The notes beneath the pieces are model-generated. The model was not told the DNA's origin. It ran no database searches and saw nothing but the letters and a program-made list of their open reading frames with translations. Shown here piece after piece: positions 32,553 through 46,233 of a stretch of DNA of 64,000 nt. The DNA comes from Selaginella moellendorffii (Eukaryota > Streptophyta > Lycopodiopsida > Selaginellales > Selaginellaceae), in assembly GCF_000143415.4 (NCBI RefSeq), contig NW_003314292.1, positions 471,538 to 535,537 on the forward strand, in the 5' to 3' direction. A program made the translations under genes and the position numbers. Every line of letters starts with the position of its first letter. The first letter of the stretch is position 1.

Positions 32553-35500
32553 AATGAGTCTCAGCGAGTACTATTCAATGAGATTGGGCAACTAGTCTCG
32601 TTGCATACGCAGAGATGAAAACGATGATCTAAGTGGGTACACGTTTTGGTGCAAAGGCTTCGCAATTGGTTCCTTAGGTATGGATATTGTTACCTTATTG
32701 TACCTTATGATGTGAGCTTGCGCTTGGGCTCATAGGATGGTTTGGAGATGTTCCATTTGCACGAGTTTGAGCTTGGGCTCGTGAGTGAGGCGCATGAGCA
32801 ACTCGAGGTTACACTTAGAGTTGGCAGGATTAATATTAGCCTATCGGTGGTTCCATGAGTTGTTCCATGTACCATGGGTGAAAATAAACTTTCCCTGGGT
32901 TTGCTATGAGTGGCAAATAGGCTGGTCCGTAGCTGTTTAGCACGGCACTAGTGGATCCTTCCTAGGCATGATTATAATTGGATCAATCAAGACTGTAGGG
33001 AATAGTCTATTGGTTCAAGTAATCATTGCCGTGCTCTCTCATAAACTTTTCTTGGATTGAACTGAAGGCAGTGCGAAAGCAAGCTTGAGGTTTGGTCAAA
33101 GATGAGACCGAAAAGAGAGTCATCGAGGACGGAGGATCAAATACATAAATCATTTTCTCTTCTTGGAGAGATGATCTGCAACGAGATGTTAACTCATTGC
33201 TTGTGTTCACATCATGCAATCAAGAGTCCCTATCTTGATGCATGTTGGAGATGGTGGTCTTACAATGGTGAGTTGTAGGATGGATAGCGGTGAAGCGCTA
33301 AACCATTTTGTCTAAGCTTGCTATTGGAAGACTTGGGTTGCAATGCTCAATTCTTTTCCAGGGAACCTTGCTATTGCTCCTTGAGTAGCTTGGTGTTGGA
33401 TTAGTGTTGAGTTTGGTCGGAAAGAGAGTGGCATGAGCTTGTCCGTGTTGTGAACAAAAGTTAGTGGTGTTGGGTGTCGTAAACCTCTATTGGTGGAGTG
33501 TGGCATTTATGTTGCATTTTGTCGAATCGAGTTGGCATTTGATATTCACATGAACGTTTGAAGTAATGACATAAGCCTTGCTCATTGCGTTACTCAATTG
33601 ATGATCAAGTCATTGTGATTTATATCATATCCATGTGATAATGAGCAATGTGTTTACGAAGTTGCTTGGGTAAATGATGATCAACCCCAAAGTGGTTGAT
33701 GGAGAAGCTAGTCTACTTGCACGAAGTAGCATTATAGTAGCTTTGACTAGATTCTCAATGGTGGTCCATTATGCTAAGCTTATGTTGGTACCTTGTTTCC
33801 TTGAGGGTTTGCCCATAAGGTGTTAGGAATGGGTTGTAGCATTCATTTGCTATAGCTCATCTGTTGATCCGTTAGCACTTGGAGTAGATTATTGGATGGA
33901 GAAGGTGTGAGGTTGATGCATTGACATCGCTAGCACTTGTGTTAGTGGAAGTGGCATTGTTGATTCGAGTGATGAGGAATTTTCCTTAGAGCTTAATTTT
34001 CCATGTCATTTTTCTTGTTAGTGTTTTGGCTTCACATTGGATCTTGAAGGTGGTTAAAGAAAAGTGTTAGTGCAATGTGGATATCCGATGATGTGGTCTT
34101 TGTGATCAAGCCTTGGATGCTCATTTTGCACTTTGCGGATGTCGGTGTTGGATATCGGAAATATGGGCAAAAAGTTGTTCGATGCTTAAGCATATTATGG
34201 ATCATAAGAATCTGTGTCGAGGTGAACCTATGTGAAGTTGTTAGTAGGAAGAAGTTGGTTGAGTCTTGAAAGTTTGTATTCTTGGACTGAGAGTCATTCT
34301 TTCTCTGGGATGGAAAATTTTCCACAAATTTTCTTAGACTTCTCCAATGGCTGATCTGTTGGTCACTTTGCCGAAAACCATTCCATTTTCGTAAGCCAGT
34401 ACAAACTAATGAAAGGGATGGAGTTGACTTAGGTTAGCTTAGACCTTAGTAGGTAGTTTGTATGATGCGACCCGAAAGGGATGCTGACTTTTGGGGCTAA
34501 GGCAATTGAGTTGGATAGAGTCTGGAGTTGGTAGAAAAGTGGCTGTTGCGCTTTTCTAAGAAAGGTGACCCTTGTGCCTTTCTTTTGTAGCGTTGTGCTT
34601 GGTGACAGTTTGCACCTTGCATTACGTTAGACTCTATGAGAGTAGTGAACTCTCACTGATCTTGACTTGGTCTTGGTGGCCCTGCACCTTGGCTGAGGAT
34701 GGTGATGTCCAACTTAGTTGTTTGAGGTTGAGATGTTGGTACCCGTACTATAGCTTTGTCTATGAGGAGGTTGTGTACCGATATGAGTCCATCTCATGGT
34801 CTTCACTTTAGTTTCGACTGAGTGTTGATCACATAGCTAGCCTCTTCAAGGCATGCTCAGAGCTATTGACTAAATGCATTAGTGAGCTTATTGCGGTTGA
34901 GTTGGATTTGAGTGGTCATTTAGTTTGTGCTTGTCTATGAACTTTTATCTCGTACCTGGGGTATTATGTTCATGTTGGACAAGTATGTAACTCGATGACA
35001 TGAGTTAGTGTTCGGGTCTTGTGAAGGCAAGTTGAAGGGCGATTGTTAGTTGCTTTGCGACTAGTGATTACTTGTAGACTTTGTCAAAAAGACCGTTGAC
35101 ACTTGCTTTGCTCAATGATGATTTAGCAGTGGTGGGCTTGCTTGACCGGATGGTGTTGCGGAGGATCGTGTCATTAGACATACATGGGTTTTCCATGTTG
35201 GCATGTCAATTCCTTTGTCGATATCATTTGGCTACATTTGGTCTATAGTGTTGGATTTCATTGAGTCTTGGGTGGTGATTCACTCTTGCTTTCTTCTAGC
35301 TTTGTTCTGGTGTTGATGGCATTGAAGTGATACCTTGTCATTGATATTATTGATGTTGAGATTCAAGTGAGATGAGATGTCTATCCTTAGGATTGATATT
35401 GAGTTTCATTAGTCTTGATGAAGATAGTGTTGATGATTGGCTGTAGCTTTGTGTTGTTGGCATTCGTGCAATTGCTAGTTAGCAACTGCATTGACATTCA

Positions 35501-37394
35501 AACAAAGCTGAGTGGCAAGTTTGAGTTAGTTGTCTTCTAGACAAGATTATTTAGTAGAGGGTTGAGCTTTAGCTTTTCCTTGAAAAGTGATTTAGTCGTG
35601 GACTATGCTAACTCTACGAGAAGAAGAGTTAGTGATCGATATTAGAATGTTGAGTCCTTGCTGGATTTGAGTTCGGGATATAGCGATCATTAATGATTCT
35701 TTTTGGGCTTGTTATGAAGTGAGTTATGTCTTGCTATAGATGGATTCATGGAGGATCGTTTAGTGCTCACTTGTTGAGCATAGCTCCATTGTGCTTAGCT
35801 TTTGGATTGATGCAATAATGCTCTTCATTAGCTTTGGCATTATGAAGTTTGGCTTATGGATGTGTTGAAGAAGACATTGTGGGTTGCACTATAATTTCTT
35901 CTTTGGCATTGAAGTTAGCTTCTATGAGACTCGTGATCATTATTAGGCAAGACTTAGCTATAGGCTTCTTCGAGCTTTTGGTTCTTTGAGTTTTCATACT
36001 CATTGTTCCATTTGTCCGGAGTTATTCGGGGAAGGCATTTTTGGCTCTTTAGCTTCAATGTTGAAGTTAGTATTTGCATCTAGCAATCATTGGTGATGAT
36101 TGACTATCATCTAGGATGATTGATTATCCTTGTCAAAAAGTTTTGCTTGATTATTGTTTTTTAGAATGGGTTGCCGTTCTTCGGGATGGTGGATTCCTTC
36201 TTAGACGATGATTATGCATCTCTTTATTGATGGAATGATTGATGATCTTTCATGATGGTTAGTTGTTCTCTTTGATGGCTTATGGCTTTTCGCAATACCA
36301 TATATTCTTTGTGGTTTGCTCTGGATTGGTCTCTTAGGTTTGAGACATCAGCAGGATGTTGCTGACACTTGCTTAGGCAACTTGAGTTCCTTGGTATTGT
36401 TGGCTGGGTTCTATTCAGATTGGCTTTTGTGATAGTTAGCAGGCATGAGTGTTTGTTGGTCTTCCCACATTCATTCTCTTCTGTTGATTATTGCTCGAGT
36501 TAGTTTTGATAGATTTGGATGTTATTTCCTTTGGGTGATACATTTGCGAGCATTGTGCTTGTTAGTCAATGATACTTTGTGTTCTTTGAGTTCTCTTTAG
36601 TAAGTTGTTGGCTTACTGTCTGCTATCTTCAGTAGTTAAGTTTTATCATTGCGTTTACTTGATGATATACTAGCTATTGAATTTTGTTGGATGGTCATTC
36701 CTGTGTTTGCCAAATTATGATGATCTGTTGGTGGTTCCTATCTACAATACTACTGGTTTATCGGATGATAACTTGCTTAGAATACTTTTGTGTTCTACTC
36801 TAAGATATAATCACTAGTAATTAAGCTTCTCAGATATCATTGTCTCTGACTTTGATATTGTCCATCCGTTGATCTTTGAGTTTGGGCCAGTAATGGGCAG
36901 ACTGGCTTCGGCACTTCGTGTGCATGGTGAAATCTCTAGTCATGGGGTAGCTACTGTCGACTGGTCACATAACCCGCCTCTTTGTCGATGGTCCTTATTC
37001 CGTTGAAAGGGCGTGACCGTGTAAAAAACTCTAACTGCCTGTTTACAGTAGTCTATCTAAACCTTACCGACGGGTTTGGTTTCTTTGCTTAGGAGGGTAG
37101 GGGCCTCTGGCTTCTCTCTCTATGTTCCTGCGGGCAGGGCATATCACACTTTTGTAAGCTGGGTGACTCCCAGAGCAGCAGGGGTGGCTGACTCCGTTGG
37201 TCATTTCCTTGTCGACGACGGCCGGAAGGTGTCTGAGCTGGTAGCGCATCCGCGTTAGACAAAGAGGTTACCCCCTAACTCATTTAAGTCGGTGCATTTC
37301 TCACATAGTGTGAGTACCGTGAACTTTTTATGGAGTTGTTTCCTTGGCGGTATTCTAGACTCGAGTATGCATCGACGAGGACGTCGATCTTCCC

Positions 37395-37407
37395 AAGGGG
37401 GGGAGAG
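37395..37407 (+). other. Polypurine tract before LTR 2
   Basis: 'aagggggggagag' lies directly before the TG of LTR 2. The same tract precedes LTR 3 at 43314-43326. Confidence 0.85.
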
Positions 37408-38556
37408 TGTCGCGCATGTGACTTCGGGTATCGAAAGTTACCTGTCGGCTAGTCCTTACGGACACTCTTACCTTACTACCACGATGGCAGGAGGTCGGTA
37501 TTGCTGGACCCGTTATCAGTTTCCACCTAAGCTAGTTGAGAAACTGGTCATCACATGTGCACTTAGACCGGAAGGGCACTAAGGAAGGAAATCCTAAGTT
37601 GTCATTTAGTCAAGCAGACTTGACACGGTGATGAGAAACTCATGATGTTGGCTTGCACTTGCTAGTGTTAGGAACCCCCGCGATATTGAGATTGGTCCCT
37701 CAATATCGCTACATGATAGCTTACCGTGTCTGCCAAACACCCTCGCTATCATGCCTTTAGCGTTAGTCTCAATTCGGTCCCAAATGCTATTTATGGAAAG
37801 TGTCTAAATTTGCTCATTTAGCATATCTACGGAATGTAGAGATCGGCTTGAACACAATGGTGTTCGTCCCGTGTCCAAATTCGCAATCTAAGGACATTCC
37901 ATATTTAGTAAGTTTCGAGCTTGTCCCAGAGACTAACTCCTGGTACTAAGGGAGGCTTGGGGTGAAAGCCCAAAGCGTGTGTTCCTCAAGGGGGGGGGGC
38001 TATGGGGGGTTCCAAATGTATAGTAGGGATAGTGGGTAGGTCGGGCATGGCCGACCAACCTGAGGCATAGTCTAGCTCCCGCTTGCGTGCCTGTCCTTGT
38101 TCTGCGTCCGGCTTGGGTCTAAGCCCAAGTTCCATTCCATGCTAGCTAGTGGAGTACCCATATCCTCACGTTAGGCCACCGGTATGCTGAAATAGCGCCA
38201 AACTTCGTTTGGCTCCGTTTTGCGTGCTGGTCCTGGCATTGGGATGCTGGTTGCTCTAGGACTGTTCCAAGTCGCTCCGGGCCTCTGTCCCTTCGCTCCT
38301 TGGGCTATATGCGCGGGAGTTGCTCCGTGGTCCGGTTCCACCACTCCTTGGCGTCACGCTTGGGAGTTTGGCACCGTTCCTTCGTTCAGTGGCCCAAGGC
38401 CCTGAACCTCGGGTTCCTAAGGACACGTGGCATGGACACGTGGCATGTGACACATGGCATCTGTCACGTGGCACAAAGAGGGTTTAGGTTCCGCGTCGTG
38501 GTGTTATCCTATGGTAAATCACCATAGGATAAAGGGTCAAAACCACGTGCGCTACA
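37408..38556 (+). repeat. LTR 2 (central, shared)
   Basis: 1149 bp. It is the 3' LTR of internal 1 and at the same time stands in the 5' position of internal 2. It is very close to LTR 1 and clearly more distant from LTR 3. Confidence 0.9.
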
Positions 38557-41500
38557 CCTTTACACGAGTTTGTGCTTGGGCTCGTGAGTGAGGCGCATTA
38601 GCAACTCGAGGTTACACTTTGAGTTGGCAGGATTAATGTTAGCCTATCAGTGGTTCCATGAGTTGTTCCATGTACCATGGGTGAAAATAAACTTTCCCTG
38701 AGTTTGCTATGAGTGGCAAATAGGCTGGTCTGTAGCTCTTTAGCACGGCACTAGTGGATCCTTCCTAGGCATGATTATAAGTGGAACAATTAAGACTATA
38801 GGGATTAGTCTATTGGTTCAAGTAGTCATGGCCGTGCTCTCTCATAAACTTTTCTTGGATTGAACTGAAGGCAGTGCGAAAGCAAGCTTGAGGTTTGGTC
38901 AAAGATGAGACCGAAAAGAGAGTCATCGAGGATGGAGGATCAAATACGTAAATCATGTTCTCTTCTTGGAGAAATGATTTGCAACGAGGTGTGACCCATT
39001 GCTCGTGTTCACATTATGCAATCAAGAGTCCCTATCTTGATGCATGTTAGAGATGGTAGTCTTACAATAGTGAGTTGTGGGATGGATAGCAGTGAAGCGC
39101 TAAACCATTTTGTCTAAGCTTGCTATTGGAAGACTTGGGTTGCAATGCTCAATTCTTTTCTGGGGAACCTTGCTATTGCTCCTTGAGTAGCTTGGTGTTG
39201 GATTAGTGTTGAGTTTGGTCGGAAAGAGAGTGGCATGAGCTTGTCTGTGTTGTGAACAAAAGTTAGCGATGTTGGGTGTTGTAAATCTCTATTGGTGGAG
39301 TGTGGCATTTATGTTGCATTTTATCAAATTGAGTTGGCACTTGATACTCACATAAACCTTTGAAGTAATGACATTGGCATTGCTCGTGGTGTTGCTCAAT
39401 CGATGATCAAGTCATTGTGATTTCTATATCATATCCATGTGATAATGAGCAATGTGTTTACGAAGTTGCTTGGGTAAATGACGATCAACCCCAAAGTGGT
39501 TGATGGAGAAGCTAGTCTACTTGCACGAAGTAGCAGTGTAGTAGCTTTGACTGGATTCTCTATAGCGGTCCATTATGCTAAGCTTAAGTTGGTACCTTGT
39601 TTCCTTAAGTTTGCCCACTAAGGTGTCAGAAAAGGGTTGTAGCATTCATTTGCTATAGCTTGTCGGTTGATCCGTTAGCACTTGGAGTAGATTGTTGGAT
39701 GGAGAAGATGTGGAGTTGGGGCATTGACATCACTAACACTTGTGTTAGTGGAGGTGGCATTGTTATTTCAAGTGATGAGGAAGTTTCCTTAAAGCTTGAT
39801 TTTCCATGTCATTTTTCTTGTCAGTGTTTTGGCTTCACATTGGATCTTGAAGGTGGTTGAAGAAGAGTGTTAGTGCAATGTGGATATCCGAAGATGTGGT
39901 CTTCGTGATCAAGCCTTGGATGTTCATTTTGCACTTTGCGGATGTCAGTGTTGGATATCGGTTAGATGGGCAAAGATGTTCGAGGCTTAAGCATATTTTT
40001 GGATCATGAGAATTTGTGTTGAAGTGAATCTATATGAAGTAGTAGGTAGGCAGAAGTTGGTTGAGTTTTGAAAGTTTGCATTCCTGGATTGAGAGTCATT
40101 CTTTCTCTAGGATGGAAAATTTTCCACAAATTTTCTTAGACTTTTCCAATGGCTGATCTGTTAGTCACTTTGCTCGAAAACCATTCCATTTTCGTAAGCC
40201 AGTACAAACTGTTGAAGAGGGTGGAGTTGGCTTCGGTTGGCTTAAACCTTAGTAGATAGTTTGTATGATGCGGCCTGAAAGGGATACTTACTTTTGGGGC
40301 TAAGGCAATTGAGTTGGATAGAGTCTAGAGTTAGTGTAGAAAAGTGGCCGTTGCACTTTTCTAAGAAGGGTGACTCTTGTGCCTTTCTTTTGTAGCATTA
40401 TGCTCGGTGGCAGGTTGCACCTTGCATTTTGCTAAGACTCTATGAGAGTAGTGAGCTCTCACTGATCTTGACTTAGTCTTGGTAGCCTTGCACCTTGGCT
40501 GAGGATGGTGATGTCCAACTTAGTTGTTTGAGGTTGAGATGTTGGTACCCATACTATAGCTTTGTCTATGAGGAGGTTGTGTACCGATATGAGTCCATCT
40601 TATGGTCTTCACTTTAGTTTCGACTGAGTGTTGATTGCATAGCTAGCCTCTTCAAAGCATGCTCAGAGCTAGTGGCTAAATGTTTTAGTGAGCTTATTGC
40701 GGTTGAGTTGGATTTGAGTGGTCATTTAGTTTGTGCTTGTCTATGAACTTTTATCTCGTACCTGGGGTATCACGTTCATATTGGGCAAGTATATAACTTG
40801 ATGACAAGAGTTGGTGTTTGGGTCTTGTGAAGGCAAGTTGAGAAGTGATTGTTAGTTGCTTTGTGACTAGTGATTACTTGTAGACTTCGTCAAGGACCGT
40901 TGACACTTGCTTTGCTCGATGATGATTTAGCAGTGATGGGCTTGCTTTACCGGATGGTGTTGCGGAGGATCGTGTCATTAGGCTGGCATGGTTTTTCCAT
41001 GTTGGCATGTCAATTCCTTTGTCGATATCATTTGGTTACGTTTGGTCTATAGTGTTGGATTTCATTGAGTCTTGGATGTGGTGATTCACTCCTTGATGAT
41101 GTGTTATCTGTCACTGAGTTTTGCTAAAGGATTGGTCTCGGATACTAAGTATAGTATCTTCGACTTTGGTTAGCTTGGTTGCTAGAAAGCTCTGAGTGGT
41201 GATTCACTCTTGCTTTCTTCTAGCTTTGTCCTGGTGTTAATGGCATTGAAGTGATGCCTTGTCATTGATATTGTTGATATTGAGACTTGAGTGAAATGAA
41301 ATGTCTTTCCTTAGGATTGATATTGAGTTTCATTAGTCTTAATGAAAAGTGTTGATGATTTGGCTTTAGCTTTGTGTTGTTGGCATTCATGCATTTGCTA
41401 GTTAGCAACTGTGTTGACGTTCAAATGAACTGAGTGGCAAGTTAAGTTAGTTGTGTTCTCGATGAGTTTGTTTAGTAAGGGTTGAGCTTTAAGCTTGTCC

Positions 41501-43326
41501 TTGAAAAGTGATTCAGTCGTGGACTATGCTAACTCTACAAGCGAAAGAGTTAGTGATCAACATTGGAAAGTTTGAATCCTTATTGAGTTTGAATTGGAAT
41601 ATATTGATCATTGATGATTCCCCTTATGCTTGTTACGATGTGAGCTACGTCTTGCTATAGATGGATTCATGGAGGATCGATTAGATGATCACTTGTTGAG
41701 CATAACTTCGTTATGCTTAGCTTTCGGATTGATGCAGACATGCTCTTCATTAGCTTTGGCATTATGAAGTTTGGCTTATGGATGTGTTGAGGAAGATATT
41801 GTGAGTTGCATCATGATTTCTTCTTTCACATTGAAGTTAGCTTTTATGAGACTTGTGATCATTATTAGGCAAGACTTGGCTATAGGCTTCTTCGAGCTTT
41901 GGTTCTTTGAGTTTTATGCTCATTGTTCCATTTGTTAGAAGTTGTTGGGGAAGGCATTTTTGGCTCTTTAGCTTTGATGTTGAAGTTAGTATTTGCATCT
42001 AGCAATCATTGGTGATGATTGACTATCATCTAGGATAATTGATTATCCATGTCAAAAAGTTTTGCTTGATTATTGTTGGTATAGAATGGTTTGCCATTCT
42101 TCGGGATGGTGGATTCCTTCTTAAACGATGATTATGCATCTCTTTATTGATGGAATGATTGATGATCTTTCATGATGGTTAGTTGTTCTCTTTGATAGCT
42201 TATGGCTTTTCGCAATACCACATATTCTTTGTGGTTTGCTCTGGATTGGTCTCTTGGGTTTGAGACATCAGCAGGATGTTGCTGACACTTGCTTAGGCAA
42301 CTTGAGTTCCTTGGTATTGTTGGCTGGGATCTATTCAGATTGGCTTTTGTGATAGTTGGCAGGAATGAGTGTCTGTTGGTCTTTCCACATTCATTCTCTT
42401 CTGTTGATTGTTGCTCGAATTAGTTTTGATAGATTTGGATGTTATTTCCTTTGGGTGATACATTCGCGAGCATTGTGCTTGTTAGTCAATGATACTTTGT
42501 ATTCTTTGAGTTCTCTCTAGTAAGTTGTTGGCTTACTGTCTACTATCTTCGGTAGTTAAGTTCCATCATTGAGTTTCCTTGATGATATACTAGCTATTGA
42601 ATTTTGTTGGATGGTCATTCCTGTGTTTGCCAAATTATGATGATGATGGTGGTTCCTATCTACAATACTACTGGTTTATCGGATGATAACTTGCTTAGAA
42701 TACTTTTGTGTTCTACTCTAAGATATAATCACTGATAATTAAATCTCTAAGATATCATTGTTTATGACTTTGGTATAGTCCCTATATATTGATCTTTGAG
42801 TTTGGGCCAGTATAGGCAAACTGGCTTCGGCACTTCGTGTGCATGTTGAAATCTCTAGTCATGGGGTAGCTACTGTCGACTGGTCACATCACCCGCCTCT
42901 CTGTCGCTGTTCCTTATTTTGTTGAAAGGGCGTGACTGTGTAAACAACTCTAACTACCTGTTTATAGTAGTCTATCTAAACCTTACCGACGGGTTTGGTT
43001 TCTTTGCTCAGGAGGGTTGGGGCCTCTGGCTTCTCTCTCTATGTCCCTGCGGGCAGGGCATATCACACTTTTGTAAGCTGGGTGACTCCCAGAGCAGCAG
43101 AGGTGGCTGACTCCGTTGGTCATTTCCTTGTCGGCGACGGCCGGAAGGTGTCTGAGCTGGTAGCGCATCCGCGTTAGACAAAGAGGTTGCCTCCTAACTC
43201 ATTTAAGTTGGTGCATTTCTCACATAGTGTGAGTACCGTGAACTTTTTATGGAGTTGTTTCCTTGGCAGTATTCTAGACTGGAGTATGCATCGACGAGGA
43301 CGTCGATCTTCCCAAGGGGGGGAGAG
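38557..43326 (+). other. Internal region 2 of the LTR element, 5'-deleted
   Basis: It starts at the equivalent of position 32758 of internal 1, so about 215 bp with the PBS are missing. It aligns with internal 1 to the end with scattered substitutions. It keeps about 110 bp (41085-41200) absent from internal 1 at about 35270, flanked by two copies of 'gtggtgattcactc'. It has no coding capacity. Confidence 0.8.
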
Positions 43327-44470
43327 TGTCACGAATGTGACTTCGGGTATCGAAAGTTACTTCTCGGCTAGTCCTTACGGACACTCTTACCTTACTGCCA
43401 CGATGGCAGGAGGTCGGTATTGCTGGACCCGTTATCAGTTTCCCACTTGAGCTAGTTGAGAAACTGGTCAATGACCATGCACTTAGATTGGATAAACATA
43501 AGGTAGGAACCCTATGTGTTTCTTGCTGAGCATACTCGGCCTGGTTTGAGAAACTTGAGTCATTGGCTTGCACTTGCTAGTATCAAGAACCCCCGCGATA
43601 TTGAGATTGGTCCCTCAACATCGCTAGATGATAGCTTACCATGTCTGCCAAACACCCTCGCTATCATGCCCTTTGTGTTAGTCTTAATTCGTCCCAGATG
43701 CTATTTATGGAAAGTGTCCAGATTTGCTCATTTGGCATATCTATGGAATGTAGAGCTTGTCCTGAACACAATGGTGTTCGTCCCGTGTCCAAATTCGCAA
43801 TCTAAGGACATTCCATATTTAGTAAGTTTTGAGCTTATCCCAGAGACTAACTCCTGGTACTAAGGGAGGCTTGGGGTGAAAGCCCAAAGCATGTGTTCCT
43901 CAAGGGGGGGGGCTATGGGGGGTTCCAAATGTATAGTAGGGATAGTGGGTAGGTCGGGCATGGCCGACCAACCTGAGGCATAGTCTAGCTCCCGCTTGCA
44001 TGCCTGTCCTTGTTCTGCGTCCGGCTTGGGTCTAAGCCCAAGTTCCATTCCATGCTAGCTGGTGGAGTACCCATACTCTCACGTTAGGCCACCGGTATGC
44101 CGAAATAGCGCCAGACTCCGTTTGGCTCCATTTTGCATGCTGGTCCTGGCATTGGGATGTTGGTTGCTCCAGGACTGTTCCAAGTCGCTCTGGGCTCCTG
44201 TCCCTTTGCTCCTTGGGCTTTATGCTCGGGAGTTGCTCCGTGGTCCGGTTCCATCACTCCTTGGCTCCACACTTGGGAGTTTGGGCACCGTTTCTTCGTT
44301 CAGTGGCCCAAGGCCCTGAACCTCGGGTTCTTATGGACACGTGGCATAGACACGTGGCATGTGACACATGGCATCTGTCACGTGGCACAAAGAGGGTTTA
44401 GGTTCCGCTTCGTGGTGTTATCCTATGGTAAATCACCATAGGATAAAGGGTCAAAACCACGTGCGCTACA
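43327..44470 (+). repeat. LTR 3
   Basis: 1144 bp, TG..CA. It diverges strongly from LTRs 1 and 2 at about 43460-43570, where the sequence after 'gagaaactggtca' is largely different, and moderately elsewhere. It is followed by the target duplication CCATT. Confidence 0.9.
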
Positions 44471-46233
44471 CCATTGTTTCCACCAAAAGCCAAAAAACAT
44501 ATAAAGCATTTTTTATAAGTCATGAAATTACAATTTTCTAAAATAAATAGAAGAGAATTCGTTTTCACCCAATTTGTTACACCCTCTGTCATTGCATTTA
44601 TCTCCAACTTGTGATTATTATCTTCATAATCCTTTCTTTCTTTCTCTTATATAATTTAGTTATGTTATGCAATGGAATGATTATTGTAACTTCTAACTCT
44701 TGAATTACTACTTTGGAAAGAAAAATTACAAGAGTTAAAATTACCAACATTAGAACTCATAAATGTTTGTGTGTATTTCCTTCTTTTTGAATAAAAGTAC
44801 AAATGAAGATCCATAAATTCTAGACACTATATTATAATAAACCCTTCAAAAATGTATTTTAAAGAAAAACTAAGTCTCTCTTTTATATGCAACAAGTTTA
44901 CGTTAATAGTTTTTTTTTTCATTTCAAACGGTTATATAGCCTTACATAGAATCTTATTTCAAATTTAATAATTTTTAATTCTGACAAACCTGACATTTAC
45001 TAGCAAAAAAGCACAAAGTACAAATTTAAGGAAGTGATAAGGATACTTTTTCTGCAAATATTTTAGTTTATGTTCTAACAAACATCTTTATTATAGCATG
45101 TAGTAAATATTCAAATTGTTAGAACAAAAAGTATCCTTTAGAACAATAATGTGTAGAGGGTTCTGAAATTATTAGGTTCCCTATAACTTTAATATTTTAA
45201 AGTTTATAATGTTTGTACTAAATTACAATAAAAAATTGAATTTAACTCATGAAGTCAAAACTCAAGAGTGACCATGCTTCTTATATGATGTGAAGGAAGC
45301 AAGGATGACAAAAAGAAAAATGCACCTTCTAATCCATTTCATTGACTCTTCACTTCTTGCAAGAAGCCTTTCATAGCTGAAGAAGACCGATGCAGATTTG
45401 TCAGTTGTGAGCTTTCAAGCAAATCATATTCATGCACCGGTGGCTACAGATCCACATGGATTTTAAAACTTATGAAGAACCTCCACAACAAAATGCTTAT
45501 GCGGCTGTGGAGAAAAGAAGCTCTCGTCAAGTCCTATCCCTGTAAAACAACTCCATAAGAAACATACCATGCAAAATGATGGCAGACTGAAACAAAGTTT
45601 TACACTGTCCTATCTGGCTACGAGCAAGCAGCTTACAAGATTCTTCGCACCTATTGAAGACTGCACAAGCATTCTTCTTTGCTCCGAAGAGAAAGTGAAT
45701 CCTTGCAGAGAATCGCTGCAGCATCGTTGATGTCAGAATAAGATCTTAAAAGCTATTAAAGTCAAGAGATAAACCCTAGATGTTCTGTGCGATGCTTTAT
45801 CCTGAGAGCAAACTTGTCGTGATGAATCCGAAGATAACCAAAAATCTTTAAAATTCTACCAGCATTTGGCGCGGCTGAAACGTTGAGTACTTAAAGTTTC
45901 CTTTTCCGCCCGTTCAGCATGCCGGGTAAAGGGGATCTAAAGCGCAAAGTTTTAGATTCATTCCCGCTAGATTGTAACCTATCTGAATGAAAAATAAAAT
46001 TGCGACAAAGAGAAGTACCAATGCTTATCAATGAATTCATGAGTAGCGTTATGAGTAATGTTGACGAGCCATTTCATCGGTTAGATCGTCCTGGAGTCGC
46101 CATTCGAAACATAAATAGTTTCGAAAAATCACAGCCTTCAGATTTGGTCCCATCCTTATAAAAAAAGGTTATATCCCTATAAAAAGGGAGAATTCCTTCA
46201 TGTGATTTAGGGTTTACATCAGAAAGGAAAAGC

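Larger units (their letters stand above)
32540..37407 (+). other. Internal region 1 of the LTR element
   Basis: About 4.9 kb without open frames of note. The plus strand is visibly T- and G-rich and C-poor. The last 500 bp (37040-37400) are the best conserved between the two internal copies and encode two short open frames (37076-37258, 37292-37582). The second runs into the LTR, so they are not convincing genes. Confidence 0.8.
31390..44470 (+). mobile_element. Three-LTR tandem retroelement without coding capacity
   Basis: The layout is LTR (31390-32539), internal 1 (32540-37407), LTR (37408-38556), internal 2 (38557-43326) and LTR (43327-44470). The orientation is plus, because the PBS follows the first LTR and purine tracts precede the second and third. 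Neither internal region has a frame longer than about 100 codons or any gag/pol motif. It is therefore a non-autonomous, LARD-like element that depended on another element's proteins. The two internal regions align over nearly their full length. The single outer CCATT duplication shows the array now occupies one insertion site. Confidence 0.9.

Noticed and set aside
37076-37582. Open frames near the 3' end of internal region 1, repeated in internal 2
   Set aside because: One runs across the polypurine tract into the LTR, and substitutions between copies do not favour silent sites by eye; no domain.
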